Positions 30,013 to 39,665 of a DNA stretch of 64,000 nucleotides are shown piece by piece. Each line of letters begins with the position of its first letter. Position 1 is the first letter of the stretch. The position numbers were made by a program, and so were the translations under genes. The DNA is from Pseudonocardia sp. (GTDB taxonomy: Bacteria > Actinomycetota > Actinomycetes > Mycobacteriales > Pseudonocardiaceae), in contig NZ_JAODNI010000004.1 of assembly GCF_025465255.1 (NCBI RefSeq), forward strand, positions 16,183 to 80,182, given 5' to 3'. The notes beneath the pieces are model-generated. The model did no database searches and was not told where the DNA came from. It saw only the letters and a program-made list of their open reading frames with translations.

Positions 30013-30018
30013 TACGAT
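30013..30018 (+). promoter_or_regulatory. Probable -10 box of recQ, leaderless
   Basis: TACGAT lies exactly seven bases before the recQ GTG at 30026. There is no Shine-Dalgarno sequence, so transcription probably begins at the start codon. Confidence 0.5.
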
Positions 30019-30025
30019 CGGGGAC

Positions 30026-31864
30026 GTGAGCACCCCCGGAGCCCCCACCGCCGCTCGCACCCCGCTGGAGGTCCTGAACCGGGTCTTCGGCTACGACGCG
30101 TTCCGCGGCCCGCAGCAGGAGGTCGTCGAGCACGTGTGCGCGGGCGGCGACGCGCTCGTCCTCATGCCCACCGGCGGTGGCAAGTCCCTCTGCTACCAGG
30201 TCCCTGCGCTGGTCAGGCCTGGAACCGGGGTCGTGGTCTCGCCGCTGATCGCGCTCATGCAGGACCAGGTGGACGCGCTGCGCAATCTGGGCGTCCGGGC
30301 CGGCTTCCTGAACTCCACCCAGAACCCGGACGAGCGCCGGGACACCGAACGCGCCTTCCTCGGCGGCGAGCTGGACCTGCTCTACCTCGCCCCGGAACGG
30401 CTGCGCGTCCCGTCCACGCTGAGCCTGCTGGACCGCGGCACGGTCGCGCTGTTCGCCATCGACGAGGCGCACTGCGTCTCGCAGTGGGGGCACGACTTCC
30501 GGCCGGACTACCTGATGCTCTCGGACCTGCACCAGCGCTGGCCGGACGTCCCGCGGATCGCGCTCACCGCGACGGCCACCGAGCACACCCGCACCGAGAT
30601 CGCGCAACGGCTGGACCTGACGAGCGCCAAGCACGTCGTCGCGAGCTTCGACCGGCCGAACATCCAGTACCGGATCGCGCCGAAGAACGAGCCCCGCAAG
30701 CAGCTCCTGGAGCTCATCCGCACCGAGCACCCCGGGGACGCGGGCATCGTCTACTGCCTCTCCCGCAAGTCCGTCGAGCAGACCGCGGAGTTCCTCGCCG
30801 CGCAGGGCATCCCGGCGCTGCCCTACCATGCGGGGCTCGACGCCGGTGTCCGCGCGCGCAACCAGTCCCGGTTCCTCCGCGAGGAGGGCGTGGTCATGTG
30901 CGCCACCATCGCGTTCGGGATGGGGATCGACAAGCCGGACGTCCGGTTCGTCGCCCACCTGGACCTGCCGAAGTCCGTCGAGGGCTACTACCAGGAGACC
31001 GGCCGCGCGGGCCGGGACGGGCTGCCGTCCACGGCGTGGCTGGCGTACGGGCTCGCGGACGTCGTGCAGCAGCGCAAGATGATCGACGAGTCCGAGGGGG
31101 ACCTGGCGCACCGCCGCCGGCTGGCCCAGCACCTCGACGCGATGCTGGCGCTCTGCGAGACCGTCGAGTGCCGGCGGACACAGCTGCTGAACTACTTCGG
31201 CCAGCAGTCCGAGCCCTGCGGGAACTGCGACACGTGCCTGACACCCGCGGAGTCCTGGGACGGCACCGTCCCCGCCCAGAAGGTCCTCTCCACGGTCTGG
31301 CGGCTCAAGCACGAGCGCAACCAGAGCTTCGGCGCCGGGCAGGTCGTGGACATCCTGGTGGGCAAGCGGACCCCGAAGGTCGAGCAGTCCGGGCACGACG
31401 CGCTCTCCACCTTCGGCATCGGCACCGAGCTGGGGGACGTCGAGTGGCGCGGGGTGATCCGCCAGCTCCTGGCCCGGGGCCTGCTCGCCGTCGGCGGGGC
31501 CTACCAGACCCTGGCGATGACGGCGGAGAGCTCGGCGGTGCTCAAGGGCGACCGGCAGGTCATGCTCCGCAAGGACCCGGAGCGCACCCGCACCAGGCGG
31601 TCCTCGCGGTCGAGCGCCCCGGTCGCGGACCTCGCGCCCACGGCCCAGCCGGTGTTCGAGCGGCTGCGGGCCTGGCGCGGCGCCACCGCGAAGGAGCAGG
31701 GCGTGCCCGCCTACGTGATCTTCCACGACGCCACGCTCCGGGCCGTCGCGGCGCTGGCGCCGACGTCCCTGGACCAGCTGGGCACGGTCAGCGGCGTCGG
31801 GGAGAACAAGTTGGCCAAGTACGGCGACGAGGTACTCGCCGCGGTGGCGGGAGACGCGGGGTGA
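30026..31864 (+). CDS. recQ: ATP-dependent DNA helicase RecQ
   Basis: 612 residues with the full RecQ plan. Helicase core has Walker A MPTGGGKS (Lys53), DEAH at 146-149, the aromatic-rich loop [14 protein letters not shown]-like LTATAT, and motif [12 protein letters not shown]. The zinc module has four Cys ([19 protein letters not shown]), then the RQC winged helix (about 410-515) and the HRDC domain (about 535-610). It unwinds DNA 3' to 5' in recombination and fork repair. GTG start supported by the leaderless promoter. The stop overlaps the next gene by GTGA. Confidence 0.95.
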   Translation: MSTPGAPTAARTPLEVLNRVFGYDAFRGPQQEVVEHVCAGGDALVLMPTGGGKSLCYQVPALVRPGTGVVVSPLIALMQDQVDALRNLGVRAGFLNSTQNPDERRDTERAFLGGELDLLYLAPERLRVPSTLSLLDRGTVALFAIDEAHCVSQWGHDFRPDYLMLSDLHQRWPDVPRIALTATATEHTRTEIAQRLDLTSAKHVVASFDRPNIQYRIAPKNEPRKQLLELIRTEHPGDAGIVYCLSRKSVEQTAEFLAAQGIPALPYHAGLDAGVRARNQSRFLREEGVVMCATIAFGMGIDKPDVRFVAHLDLPKSVEGYYQETGRAGRDGLPSTAWLAYGLADVVQQRKMIDESEGDLAHRRRLAQHLDAMLALCETVECRRTQLLNYFGQQSEPCGNCDTCLTPAESWDGTVPAQKVLSTVWRLKHERNQSFGAGQVVDILVGKRTPKVEQSGHDALSTFGIGTELGDVEWRGVIRQLLARGLLAVGGAYQTLAMTAESSAVLKGDRQVMLRKDPERTRTRRSSRSSAPVADLAPTAQPVFERLRAWRGATAKEQGVPAYVIFHDATLRAVAALAPTSLDQLGTVSGVGENKLAKYGDEVLAAVAGDAG

Positions 31865-32601
31865 GTGAGCGGATGCAGCGACGCAGTGCAGGCGGCGGGC
31901 CGGTCGTCGGGATCACGGGCTACGGCGAGATCGCCCGGTACGTCCCGTTCGAGCACGACACCGTGCTGCTCCCCCGCACCTACGTCGACGTGGTGACGGC
32001 GGCCGGGGGCGTCCCGGTCGTCCTGCCGCCGATCCCGCTGTCCGCGGGCGCCGTGGACCGGCTGGACGCGCTCATCATCTCCGGCGGCCCGGACGTCGAC
32101 CCCGGCCGCTACGGCGCCGAGACCGGCCCGCAGACCGTCCCGGCGCGCACCGAGCGGGACGAGGCCGAGCTGGCCGTCCTGAGCCGGGCCCTGGAGCGGG
32201 ACGTCCCGGTGCTGGCCGTGTGCCGCGGCCACCAACTGCTCAACGTCGCCCTCGGCGGGACGCTGCACCAGCACATCCCGGACGTCGTCGGACATGTGCG
32301 GCACGGCCCGGAACCCACGGCGTACGGCGAGATCGAGGTCCGCACCGAGCGGGACACCCTGGTCCGCACGCTGGTGGGCGAGGAGGCCCGGGTCCGCTGC
32401 CACCACCACCAGGCCGTCGACCGGCTCGGGGAGGGGCTGCGGGTCTCCGCCCGGGCCGACGACGACGTCGTCGAGGCGATCGAGCTCGGCGGGCAGCGGT
32501 TCGTCGTCGGCGTGCAGTGGCATCCCGAGCAGGACGCCACGGACCTGCGACTCGTCTCGGGCCTGTTGCGGGCCGCGACGGAGGCGGGGGCCGCGGCCTG
32601 A
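31861..32601 (+). CDS. Class I glutamine amidotransferase-like hydrolase (PuuD / peptidase C26)
   Basis: 246 residues from the GTG that overlaps the recQ stop; an ATG at 31873 is possible. The catalytic triad is visible: Cys121 in [12 protein letters not shown], and His221 and Glu223 in [23 protein letters not shown] completes the gamma-glutamyl-gamma-aminobutyrate hydrolase pattern. Members cleave gamma-glutamyl bonds in polyamine or other amine breakdown. No other Puu genes are near; linkage to recQ is by translation only. Confidence 0.88.
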   Translation: MSERMQRRSAGGGPVVGITGYGEIARYVPFEHDTVLLPRTYVDVVTAAGGVPVVLPPIPLSAGAVDRLDALIISGGPDVDPGRYGAETGPQTVPARTERDEAELAVLSRALERDVPVLAVCRGHQLLNVALGGTLHQHIPDVVGHVRHGPEPTAYGEIEVRTERDTLVRTLVGEEARVRCHHHQAVDRLGEGLRVSARADDDVVEAIELGGQRFVVGVQWHPEQDATDLRLVSGLLRAATEAGAAA

Positions 32602-32625
32602 GCCGGCACAGGCTCGGCGGGACCG

Positions 32626-32645
32626 GCACAGGTTCGGACCTGTGC
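32626..32645. terminator. Hairpin terminator with TCGG loop between convergent genes
   Basis: GCACAGGT (32626-32633) and ACCTGTGC (32638-32645) close a TCGG tetraloop, 24 bases after the amidotransferase stop and 35 bases before the end of the helicase gene. A partial copy of the left arm (GGCACAGGCTCGG) lies just before it. Confidence 0.65.
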
Positions 32646-32680
32646 GTGGCGGCCGGCAGCTCTGCTCGATCGGCGTGGGG

Positions 32681-35035
32681 CTATCCGCGGCGCAGCCGCT
32701 TGAGCGCCTCGGGCAGCTCGTCGTGGTGCACCACGGTGAGCCGCTGGGTGGCGCGGGTGATCGCGACGTAGAGGTCGTTGAGCCCACGCGGCGACTCGGC
32801 CAGCACCTCGGCCGGTTCCACCAGCACCACGGAGTCGAACTCCAGGCCCTTGGCGGCCGTCACCGGCAGCACGACGACCGGGGCCTCCAGGTCCTCGGGG
32901 TCCGCGAAGTCGTCGATCTCGCCGTCGGCCGCCTCGGCCGCCGCGCGGGCGCCGGGCTCGCCGAGCAGCGCGATCCGCAGCTCCTGCACCCGGGCGTTCG
33001 GGACCAGGACCGCGACCCGCCCCTCGCCCACGGCCGCGCGCTCCTCGGCCACCAGCTCGCCCAGGACGCCGTCCGACCCCACGAGCGTCCCGGCGGCGAC
33101 GGCCACGGCCCGCGGCGGGACGCCGGTGCTGCGCACGGAGCTCGGCGGGTCCAGGCTCGCGTCGATCATCGCCAGGACGTCGTCGGCGACGTCCGCGATC
33201 TCGGCGGGCGTGCGGTAGTTCACGGTCAGCTGCTCGAGCCGCCAGCGGTTCGCGACGAACGGCGAGAGCATCTGGCCCCAGCTGCCCGCGCCGGCGAGGT
33301 CCCCGGTCTGCGCGACGTCTCCGACCACGGTCATCGACCGGCTCGGCACCCGGCGCATGATGAGCCGCCAGCCCATCGCGGACAGCTCCTGCGCCTCGTC
33401 GACGATCACGTGGCCGTAGGTCCACTCGCGGTCCGAGGCCGCCCGGTCCGCCGTCGACTCGTAGGACCGGACCTGCATGCGCTCGGCGAGCCGATCCGCG
33501 TCCACGATGTCCGTGGCGCGCACCAGCTCCGGGTCCAGCTCCTCCTCCAGGTCCAGCACGTCGAGCACGCCCTGGGCGTACTCGACCTCCTCGCGCAGCG
33601 CCGCCTGGGCGGCGGCGCGGGCGGCCGCGCCGTCGTCCCCGAGCAGCTCGGCGGCCTCGTCGAGCAGCGGGACGTCCGCGGGCGTCCAGCGCAGGTCGTA
33701 CGGGACGTCGTCGCCGGGGGCGGGCCGCTCCAGCAGCGCGCGCTCCTCGGCCGGGATGCGCCGGGCGATCGAGTTGAGCCGGCGCCGGTCGGCGAACAGC
33801 TCGGTCAGCAGGCGCTCCGGGGAGAGCGTGGGCCACAGCGCGTCCAGCTCGCGGTTGAGCTCGGTGCTCTCGCCGAGCTCCTCACGGATGTCCTCGACGT
33901 CCGCCGAACCGACCAGGCCACGGCCACCGAGGTTCGCCGCCACCTGGTTCGCCAGCAGCCGGATTGCCTCGGTGCGGAAGAGCCGCTTGGCCTCGTTGTG
34001 CGGCTTGCGCGAGCGCCGGGCCCGCGAGCGGGCCTGGTTGGCGACGTCCCGGTCCAGCCGCACCTGCTGCTGCTCGACGACGAGCCGGATCGGCTGCCGC
34101 GGGAGCTGCTGCCGGTCCCGCACCGCCGCGGCGACGACCGCCGCCATGTCCGCGCGGCCCTTGACCTCGGCGGTCCGGGCGCTCTCGGTGCGGCGGGCGT
34201 GCAGGCCGGGGAAGAGCTGCGCGACGGTGCCGAGCACGACGCTCGTCTCGCCGAGGGAGGGCAGGACCTGGCCGATGTAGCGCAGGAACGTGGCGTTCGG
34301 CCCGACCACGAGGACGCCGCGGCGGGCCAGCCGGTCCCGGTGCGTGTAGAGCAGGTACGCCGCGCGGTGCAGGGCGACGGCCGTCTTGCCGGTGCCCGGG
34401 CCGCCCTGCACGACCAGCACCCCGGAGGGCTTGGAGCGGATGATCCGGTCCTGCTCGCCCTGGATGGTGGCGACGATGTCCGTCATCCGGCCGGTGCGGG
34501 CCTCCGTGACCGCGGCCATCAGCGCGGCCTCGCTGGTCAGGCCCGAGCTGGTCGTGGACGCGGCCTCGGCCAGGTCCAGGACCTCGTCGTCGACCGCGGT
34601 GACGGTGCGGCCCCGGGTGCGCAGGTGCCGGCGGCGGCGGACGCCCTCGGGCGACGCGGCCGTGGCGGTGTAGAAGGGCTGCGCCGCGGGGGCGCGCCAG
34701 TCCATCAGCAGCGGCTCGTACTCGTTGTCCTCGTCGAGCAGGCCGAGGCGGCCGATGTAGCGGGTCTCCTCCGCGTCGGTGTCCAGGCGGCCGAACGCCA
34801 GGCCGTGCTCGGCGGCGCGCAGGGCGGCCAGCCGGTCCGTGTACATCGCCGCGGCGGCGTCCCGCTCGGTCAGCGCCTGGGGCGTGCCGACGGTCTCGCC
34901 GTGCAGGACGTCCGCGAGCCGGCGCGCGGTGTCCCGCCGTCGCTCGTCGAGGCGCTCGTAGAGCATCGCGACGTAGCCGCGCTCGTGCTCGAGCGCCGAC
35001 TGCTCGGGCGCACCGGCCTGCTCCGGTTCAGACAC
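32681..35035 (-). CDS. HelD-like RNA polymerase-associated helicase (UvrD/Rep superfamily 1)
   Basis: 784 residues from the GTG at 35035. An N-terminal coiled region (SALEHERGYVAMLYERLDER) and the segment EYEPLLMDWRAPAAQPFYTATAASP (in parts: LLMDWRAPAAQPFY) are diagnostic for HelD proteins. Walker A is QGGPGTGKTAVALHR (Lys217), Walker B VIVDEAQELSAMGWR, then QLTVNYRTPAEI, TAAKGLEFDSVVLVEP and LYVAITRATQRL. HelD binds RNA polymerase, recycles stalled enzyme and in some actinobacteria gives tolerance to rifampicin. The gene is divergent from the sigma factor gene. Confidence 0.92.
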   Translation of the reverse strand: MSEPEQAGAPEQSALEHERGYVAMLYERLDERRRDTARRLADVLHGETVGTPQALTERDAAAAMYTDRLAALRAAEHGLAFGRLDTDAEETRYIGRLGLLDEDNEYEPLLMDWRAPAAQPFYTATAASPEGVRRRRHLRTRGRTVTAVDDEVLDLAEAASTTSSGLTSEAALMAAVTEARTGRMTDIVATIQGEQDRIIRSKPSGVLVVQGGPGTGKTAVALHRAAYLLYTHRDRLARRGVLVVGPNATFLRYIGQVLPSLGETSVVLGTVAQLFPGLHARRTESARTAEVKGRADMAAVVAAAVRDRQQLPRQPIRLVVEQQQVRLDRDVANQARSRARRSRKPHNEAKRLFRTEAIRLLANQVAANLGGRGLVGSADVEDIREELGESTELNRELDALWPTLSPERLLTELFADRRRLNSIARRIPAEERALLERPAPGDDVPYDLRWTPADVPLLDEAAELLGDDGAAARAAAQAALREEVEYAQGVLDVLDLEEELDPELVRATDIVDADRLAERMQVRSYESTADRAASDREWTYGHVIVDEAQELSAMGWRLIMRRVPSRSMTVVGDVAQTGDLAGAGSWGQMLSPFVANRWRLEQLTVNYRTPAEIADVADDVLAMIDASLDPPSSVRSTGVPPRAVAVAAGTLVGSDGVLGELVAEERAAVGEGRVAVLVPNARVQELRIALLGEPGARAAAEAADGEIDDFADPEDLEAPVVVLPVTAAKGLEFDSVVLVEPAEVLAESPRGLNDLYVAITRATQRLTVVHHDELPEALKRLRRG

Positions 35036-35195
35036 CAGCGGATCTTCCTCACCTGACGCACGAGACGCGCGGCGGACATGTGTTCCACCCCGTGACGGGA
35101 CTGACCAACCTACCAGCGCCCGCGTTTCCTCCTCCGCCCCGACGGGTAGCTCCTCCCGTGGCCAGCCGCCCCCGCGCATGCTCCGCGGGACCGTC

Positions 35196-35996
35196 GTGAC
35201 CGAATCGTCCGTAGAGGGCGCCGCGCCCGATCGGCAGTACGGCGACTCGGAGTACGCCCACCTCATGCCGCTCTTCGACGAGTTCGTCGCGCTGCCCGAG
35301 GATCATCCGGCCCGGCCCGCGATCCGGAGCAAGCTCGTCACGGGCTACCTGCCGATCGTCCAGCACATCGCCCGCCGGTTCTCCGGCCGCGGCGAGCCGG
35401 TCGACGACCTCGAGCAGGCCGGGACCGTCGGGCTGATCAACGCGGTGGACCGGTTCGACCCCGAGCGCGGCATCGACTTCCTCTCCTACGCGGTGCCGAC
35501 GATCACCGGTGAGGTGCGCCGGCACTTCCGGGACCGCACCTGGGCCATGCGGGTCCCCCGGCGGCTCAAGGAGCTGCAGAGCGCGATCAACGGCGCCGTC
35601 GGGCCGCTGTCGCAGGAGCTGAACCGGGCGCCCCGGCCGTCGGAGATCGCGAGCCGGCTGGGCATCCCGACCGAGGAGGTCCTGGAGGGCCTCGACGCCC
35701 AGCAGGCCTACCGCAGCACCTCCCTCGACGAGCTGGTCGCGGGGGCGGACTCGACGCTGCAGGACACCCTCGGCGTGGCGGACGCCGAGCTGGACAAGGT
35801 CGAGTACCGGCAGGCCCTCGCCCCGCTGCTGGACGAGCTCGACGAACGCGAGCGGGTGATCCTGGTGCTGCGGTTCTTCGGCAACAAGACCCAGACCCAG
35901 ATCGCGGACCAGGTCGGGATCTCCCAGATGCACGTCTCCCGGCTGCTCGCCCGGACGCTCGCGCGGCTCCGGGACCGGATGGGCGGGGACCGGTGA
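35196..35996 (+). CDS. RNA polymerase sigma factor, SigB/SigF/SigG group
   Basis: 266 residues from the GTG at 35196, which has GCGGGA upstream; the ATG at 35178 lacks a ribosome site. Region 2 shows LVTGYLPIVQHIARRFSGRG, DDLEQAGTVGLINAVDRFDP and SYAVPTITGEVRRHFRDRTW; region 3 RVPRRLKELQ; region 4 LDERERVILVLRFFGNKTQTQIADQVGISQMHVSRLLAR (in parts, with the helix-turn-helix at about 230-255). This group controls general stress and differentiation and is normally held by RsbW-type kinases. No anti-sigma gene is beside it; the RsbW-like gene is 14 kb away. Confidence 0.92.
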   Translation: MTESSVEGAAPDRQYGDSEYAHLMPLFDEFVALPEDHPARPAIRSKLVTGYLPIVQHIARRFSGRGEPVDDLEQAGTVGLINAVDRFDPERGIDFLSYAVPTITGEVRRHFRDRTWAMRVPRRLKELQSAINGAVGPLSQELNRAPRPSEIASRLGIPTEEVLEGLDAQQAYRSTSLDELVAGADSTLQDTLGVADAELDKVEYRQALAPLLDELDERERVILVLRFFGNKTQTQIADQVGISQMHVSRLLARTLARLRDRMGGDR

Positions 35997-36009
35997 CCGG
36001 CGGGCCGGG

Positions 36010-37113
36010 TCAGGACCTGATCAGCCGGACCACCGCGCGCTCGACCGCGGCCCGGCTCCGGTCGTCGGACATGTCGGTGCCGCCGCCGAGGCGGCGCAGG
36101 GCGACGAGCACCGTCCTGCCCTCCTCGAACTTCTCGATCACCCGCGGATCGACGTAGGACGCCCTCGCCACCGTCGGGGTGTTGCCCAGGTGGTCCGAGA
36201 CCGTGTCCACGGCCGTCCGGACGACCCTGGTCCGCGCCCGCTTGGACCCCGGGACCCGGCCCTCCTCCGCGACCGCCCCTGCGAGCGTGACGGCGGCGAG
36301 CACGGTCGCGTTCCAGGTACGGAGGTCCTTGCAGGTGAACGCGTTACCGGCGAGTTCCTTCACCGCGGCGTTCAGGTCCGAGGAGGTGACGTCGTGCCAG
36401 TCCGGCCCGGTGCGGAAGGCCAGCAGGTCCTCCCCGCCGCCCCGACGCCGCAGCAGCGAGTTGACCAGCCGGTGCAGCGCCGGGTCCCGGAGCTCGAGCG
36501 AGCGGGGGATGCCACCCTTGGCCGGGTAGTCGAAGCGCACCGCGCCCCGGTGGAGCCGGACGTGCTCGCGGCGCAGGGTGGCGAGCCCGAACGTGCCGGC
36601 CTCGTCGTCGGAGTCGCAGTCGGTGTTGGGGTCGTCGCTGCAGTCCGGGGCGTACTGCTCGCCGCCGGCCCGGAACACCCCGATGTCCAGCATCCGCACG
36701 GCGCCGGCCAGCACCCGCTCGCGGCCCAGGCCCTTCTCCCCCAGCCGGACCGCGACCTCCTCACGGACCCGTGCGAGCCGCCGCCCAAGGCGCAGGGCCC
36801 GGTCGTACTTCTCGGCGTCCCGGGCCCGTCGCCACTCGTCGTGGTAGCGGTACTGGCGGCGGCCGGCGTCGTCCGTGCCGACGGCCTGGATGTGGCCGTC
36901 CGGATCCGGGCAGATCCACACGTCCTTCCAGGCGGGCGGGATGACCAGGGACCTGATCCGGGCGAGCTCGGCGGGGTCGTCGAGCCGGGAGCCGTCGGGC
37001 CGGGTGTAGCCGAACCCGCGCCCGTACCGCCTGCGCCCGTAGCCGGGTGCGGCGGGATCCACCCGGACCAGCCCCGCGGAGTCGTGCCCGGGGGTGCTGA
37101 GGGACGCGCTCAT
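36010..37113 (-). CDS. Type IB DNA topoisomerase (bacterial)
   Basis: 367 residues from the ATG at 37113. The N-terminal domain (about 25-110) shows GFGYTRPDGSRL, IPPAWKDVWICPDPDGHIQA and QYRYHDEWRR. The catalytic domain has Arg148 in FRAGGEQY, Lys199 in PAKGG, Arg265 in CKDLRTWNATV and the nucleophile Tyr320 in NTPTVARASYVDP. It relaxes supercoils through a 3'-phosphotyrosine bond. An extra acidic stretch (about 155-170; Asp-rich with two Cys) is inserted between QY and FGLATLRREH, where most homologues have a few residues. It ends 13 bases from the convergent sigma factor gene. Confidence 0.92.
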   Translation of the reverse strand: MSASLSTPGHDSAGLVRVDPAAPGYGRRRYGRGFGYTRPDGSRLDDPAELARIRSLVIPPAWKDVWICPDPDGHIQAVGTDDAGRRQYRYHDEWRRARDAEKYDRALRLGRRLARVREEVAVRLGEKGLGRERVLAGAVRMLDIGVFRAGGEQYAPDCSDDPNTDCDSDDEAGTFGLATLRREHVRLHRGAVRFDYPAKGGIPRSLELRDPALHRLVNSLLRRRGGGEDLLAFRTGPDWHDVTSSDLNAAVKELAGNAFTCKDLRTWNATVLAAVTLAGAVAEEGRVPGSKRARTRVVRTAVDTVSDHLGNTPTVARASYVDPRVIEKFEEGRTVLVALRRLGGGTDMSDDRSRAAVERAVVRLIRS

Positions 37114-37158
37114 GGCGCCCAGATACCCGCGCCCGGGCCGGGTCAACCCGCCGACGGG

Positions 37159-39516
37159 TCAGCCGTGGTGGCGCTGGCGCGGGGCCCGGCCGTAGGGCTG
37201 TTCCACCGGGTCGACGAACGGCGGTGCCGGGAGCTTGCGGACCTGCGGCTCCTCGGCCAGGGCGATCGGCTCGTCGTAATGGCGCAGCCGCATCGGCGGG
37301 CCGCTGACCAGCCGGTACTCGGCGTCCTCCTGCGTGATCGTCACGCGGATGTGCCGGCCCTGGTAGCGCAGCCCGAACGACACCCGCGAGAGCGCGGACG
37401 GGAGCACCGGGGCGAACGCCAGCCCGGTCGCGTCGCAGGTCATGCCACCCAGCCCGGTGGTGATCGCCGCCCACGAGCCCGCCATCGACGCGATGTGCAT
37501 GCCGTGGTCGGTGTTCCCGGCCAGGTTGTTCAGGTCGACGAGCGCGGCCTCGGCCAGGTAGTCGTAGGCCAGGTCCAGGTGCCCGACCCGGGCCGCGACC
37601 ATGGACTGCGTGCAGGCCGAGAGCGACGAGTCCCGCACCGTGATCGCCTCGTAGTAGGCGAAGTTGCGGCGCATCTGCTCAGGGGTGAACGCGTCCGGCC
37701 GCAGCTGCATGGCCAGCACCAGGTCCGACTGCTTGATGACCTGCTTCCGGTAGAGGTCGAAGTAGGGGTAGTGCAGCAGCAGCGGGTAGGTGTCCGCCGG
37801 GGTGTTCTCGAAGTCCCAGACCTTGTGCTTCGTGAAGCCCTCGGACTGCGGATGGACCTTCAGCTCGTCGTCGAACGGGATCCGCATGGCCGACGCCGCG
37901 TCCCGCCAGCTCGCCATCTCCTCGGAATTGACGCCCAGCTTCGCCGCGGAGCGGGGGTGCTTGGCGGCCACCTCGGCGGCGTAGCGCAGGTTCTGCTGGG
38001 CCATCAGGTTCGTGTAGACGTTGTTGTCCACGATCGCCGAGTACTCGTCCGGGCCGGTCACGCCGTCGATGCGGAACTCGCCCGCCGAGTCGTGGTGGCC
38101 CAGCGAGCGCCACAGCCGCGCGGTGGCGACCAGCAGCTCGAGGCCGACCTCCAGCTCGAACTGAGTGTCCCCCGTCGCCGCGACGTGCCGCCGGACGGCG
38201 TCCGCGATGTCCGCGTTGAGGTGGAACGCGGCGGTGCCGGCCGGCCAGTAGCCGGAGCACTCCTGGCCGCGGATCGTGCGCCACGGGAACGCCGCGCCCT
38301 CGAGGCCGAGCTGCTGGGCCCGCTCGAACGCGGACGGCAGGATGGACTGCCGCCAGCGCAGCGCGTCCGCCGCGGCGTCCGGGGCGAGGAACGAGAGCAC
38401 CTGCAGGCAGAAGGTCTCGGTGTCCCAGAAGGTGTGGCCGTCGTAGCCGTCCGCGGTGAGGCCCTTGGCGCTGATGCAGCGGCGTTCGGCGCGGGCACCG
38501 GCCTGCAGCACGTGGAACGTCGCGAGCCGGATCGCCTGCTGCAGCTCCGCGTCGCCGTCGATCTCGACGTCCGCGGTCTCCCAGAAGTCGTCCAGGTAGC
38601 ACTCCTGCTCGCGCAGGAGGCCCTCCCAGCCGGTGTAGCGAGCGGCGGCGAGCGCCGCCCGGACCTGGTCGTGGATCGCGGGCAGGCTGCGCCGCGAGGA
38701 CCAGCCGTAGGCGAGGTACTTGACGACCTTGAGGGTCTCGCCCGGCTTGACCCGGCCGATGATCGTGGTGCGGCCGGTGTCCTCGGTCGCCTCCGAGGTG
38801 ATCTTGATGCCCTCGGGCCCGTGCACCTCGTGGTCCATGGCCGCGCCGACGCGCAGCTGGGACTTCCGGGTCTGGTGCACCAGCGTCGCGCCGGCCTCGT
38901 CGCTGCGGTGCAGCTCGGGCTCCAGCGCGTTGGTCAGCGCGGCCTCGAGCCGGGGGTCGTCGTTGCCGCGGGTGGGCAGCTGCTCGTTCGCGACGAGCTC
39001 GGACTGCACGACGAGCAGCGCCTCCTCGTCCAGCACCTCGACCTCGTAGCTGATCGCGGCGACGGCGCGCTGGGTCAGCGAGACGAGCCGCTTGCTGCGC
39101 ACCCGGACCACGCGCCCGGCCGGGGACTCCCACTCGACCTCGCGGGTCAGGGTGCCGGTGCGCAGGTCCAGCACGCGCTCGTGGCGGCGCAGCTTGCCGT
39201 AGCGCAGGTCGAACGGCTCGTCGTCCACCAGCAGCCGGATGAGCTTGCCGTTGGTGACGTTGATGATCGTCTGGCCGGACTCCGGGTAGCCGTAGCCGCC
39301 CTCGGCGTACGGGAGCGGCCGGACCTCGAAGAACGAGTTCAGGTAGGTGCCGGGCAGGTGGTGGGGGTCGCCCTCGTCGAGATTCCCGCGCAGCCCGATG
39401 TGCCCGTTGGAGAGGGCGAAGACCGTCTCGGTCTGGCCCAGCGCGGCCAGGTCGAGCGTGGGCTCGCGCACGACCCACGGTTCGACAGTGAACGTGCGGC
39501 CTGCATCCGGCTTCAC
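37159..39516 (-). CDS. Glycoside hydrolase family 65 (disaccharide phosphorylase or trehalase)
   Basis: 785 residues from the GTG at 39516. The N-terminal beta-sandwich (about 1-270) begins FALSNGHIGLRGNLDEGDPH. The (alpha/alpha)6 catalytic domain has HTFWDTETFCLQVL, RGQECSGYWPAGTAAFHLNADI (in parts) and the catalytic acid Glu491 in VTGPDEYSAIVDNNVYTN. A C-terminal beta domain ends the protein. GH65 enzymes split maltose, trehalose or kojibiose with phosphate; mycobacterial relatives act as phosphate-dependent trehalases. No beta-phosphoglucomutase gene is adjacent, which leaves the hydrolase option open. Trehalose or maltose breakdown is the best guess. Confidence 0.9.
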   Translation of the reverse strand: MKPDAGRTFTVEPWVVREPTLDLAALGQTETVFALSNGHIGLRGNLDEGDPHHLPGTYLNSFFEVRPLPYAEGGYGYPESGQTIINVTNGKLIRLLVDDEPFDLRYGKLRRHERVLDLRTGTLTREVEWESPAGRVVRVRSKRLVSLTQRAVAAISYEVEVLDEEALLVVQSELVANEQLPTRGNDDPRLEAALTNALEPELHRSDEAGATLVHQTRKSQLRVGAAMDHEVHGPEGIKITSEATEDTGRTTIIGRVKPGETLKVVKYLAYGWSSRRSLPAIHDQVRAALAAARYTGWEGLLREQECYLDDFWETADVEIDGDAELQQAIRLATFHVLQAGARAERRCISAKGLTADGYDGHTFWDTETFCLQVLSFLAPDAAADALRWRQSILPSAFERAQQLGLEGAAFPWRTIRGQECSGYWPAGTAAFHLNADIADAVRRHVAATGDTQFELEVGLELLVATARLWRSLGHHDSAGEFRIDGVTGPDEYSAIVDNNVYTNLMAQQNLRYAAEVAAKHPRSAAKLGVNSEEMASWRDAASAMRIPFDDELKVHPQSEGFTKHKVWDFENTPADTYPLLLHYPYFDLYRKQVIKQSDLVLAMQLRPDAFTPEQMRRNFAYYEAITVRDSSLSACTQSMVAARVGHLDLAYDYLAEAALVDLNNLAGNTDHGMHIASMAGSWAAITTGLGGMTCDATGLAFAPVLPSALSRVSFGLRYQGRHIRVTITQEDAEYRLVSGPPMRLRHYDEPIALAEEPQVRKLPAPPFVDPVEQPYGRAPRQRHHG

Positions 39517-39665
39517 TGGTGCTCCCGGATTTCGGGGACGGAGACGACGGGCATGCGCGAACGGTAGCGTCCCGCTGATCCCGTCGAGGACACCGCCGCC
39601 CACTCGTCACATCCTTGGCGCGATGGTGGCAACGCACCGTTCACACGACGGGGTGGAAACCTCGG

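Noticed and set aside
28714..32601. Very long overlapping ORFs such as 28714-32601 (+), 7738-10758 (+), 36190-39567 (+), 28538-31726 (-), 13161-15953 (-) and 12830-15853 (+)
   Set aside because: Their products are Arg/Gly/Ala/Pro-rich without domains and each crosses well-supported genes on the other strand or in another frame. Long open shadow frames are expected at this GC content.
35036..35195. Rifampicin-associated element upstream of the HelD-like gene
   Set aside because: I looked for the dyad linked to HelR-type genes in the divergent gap and did not find a match.
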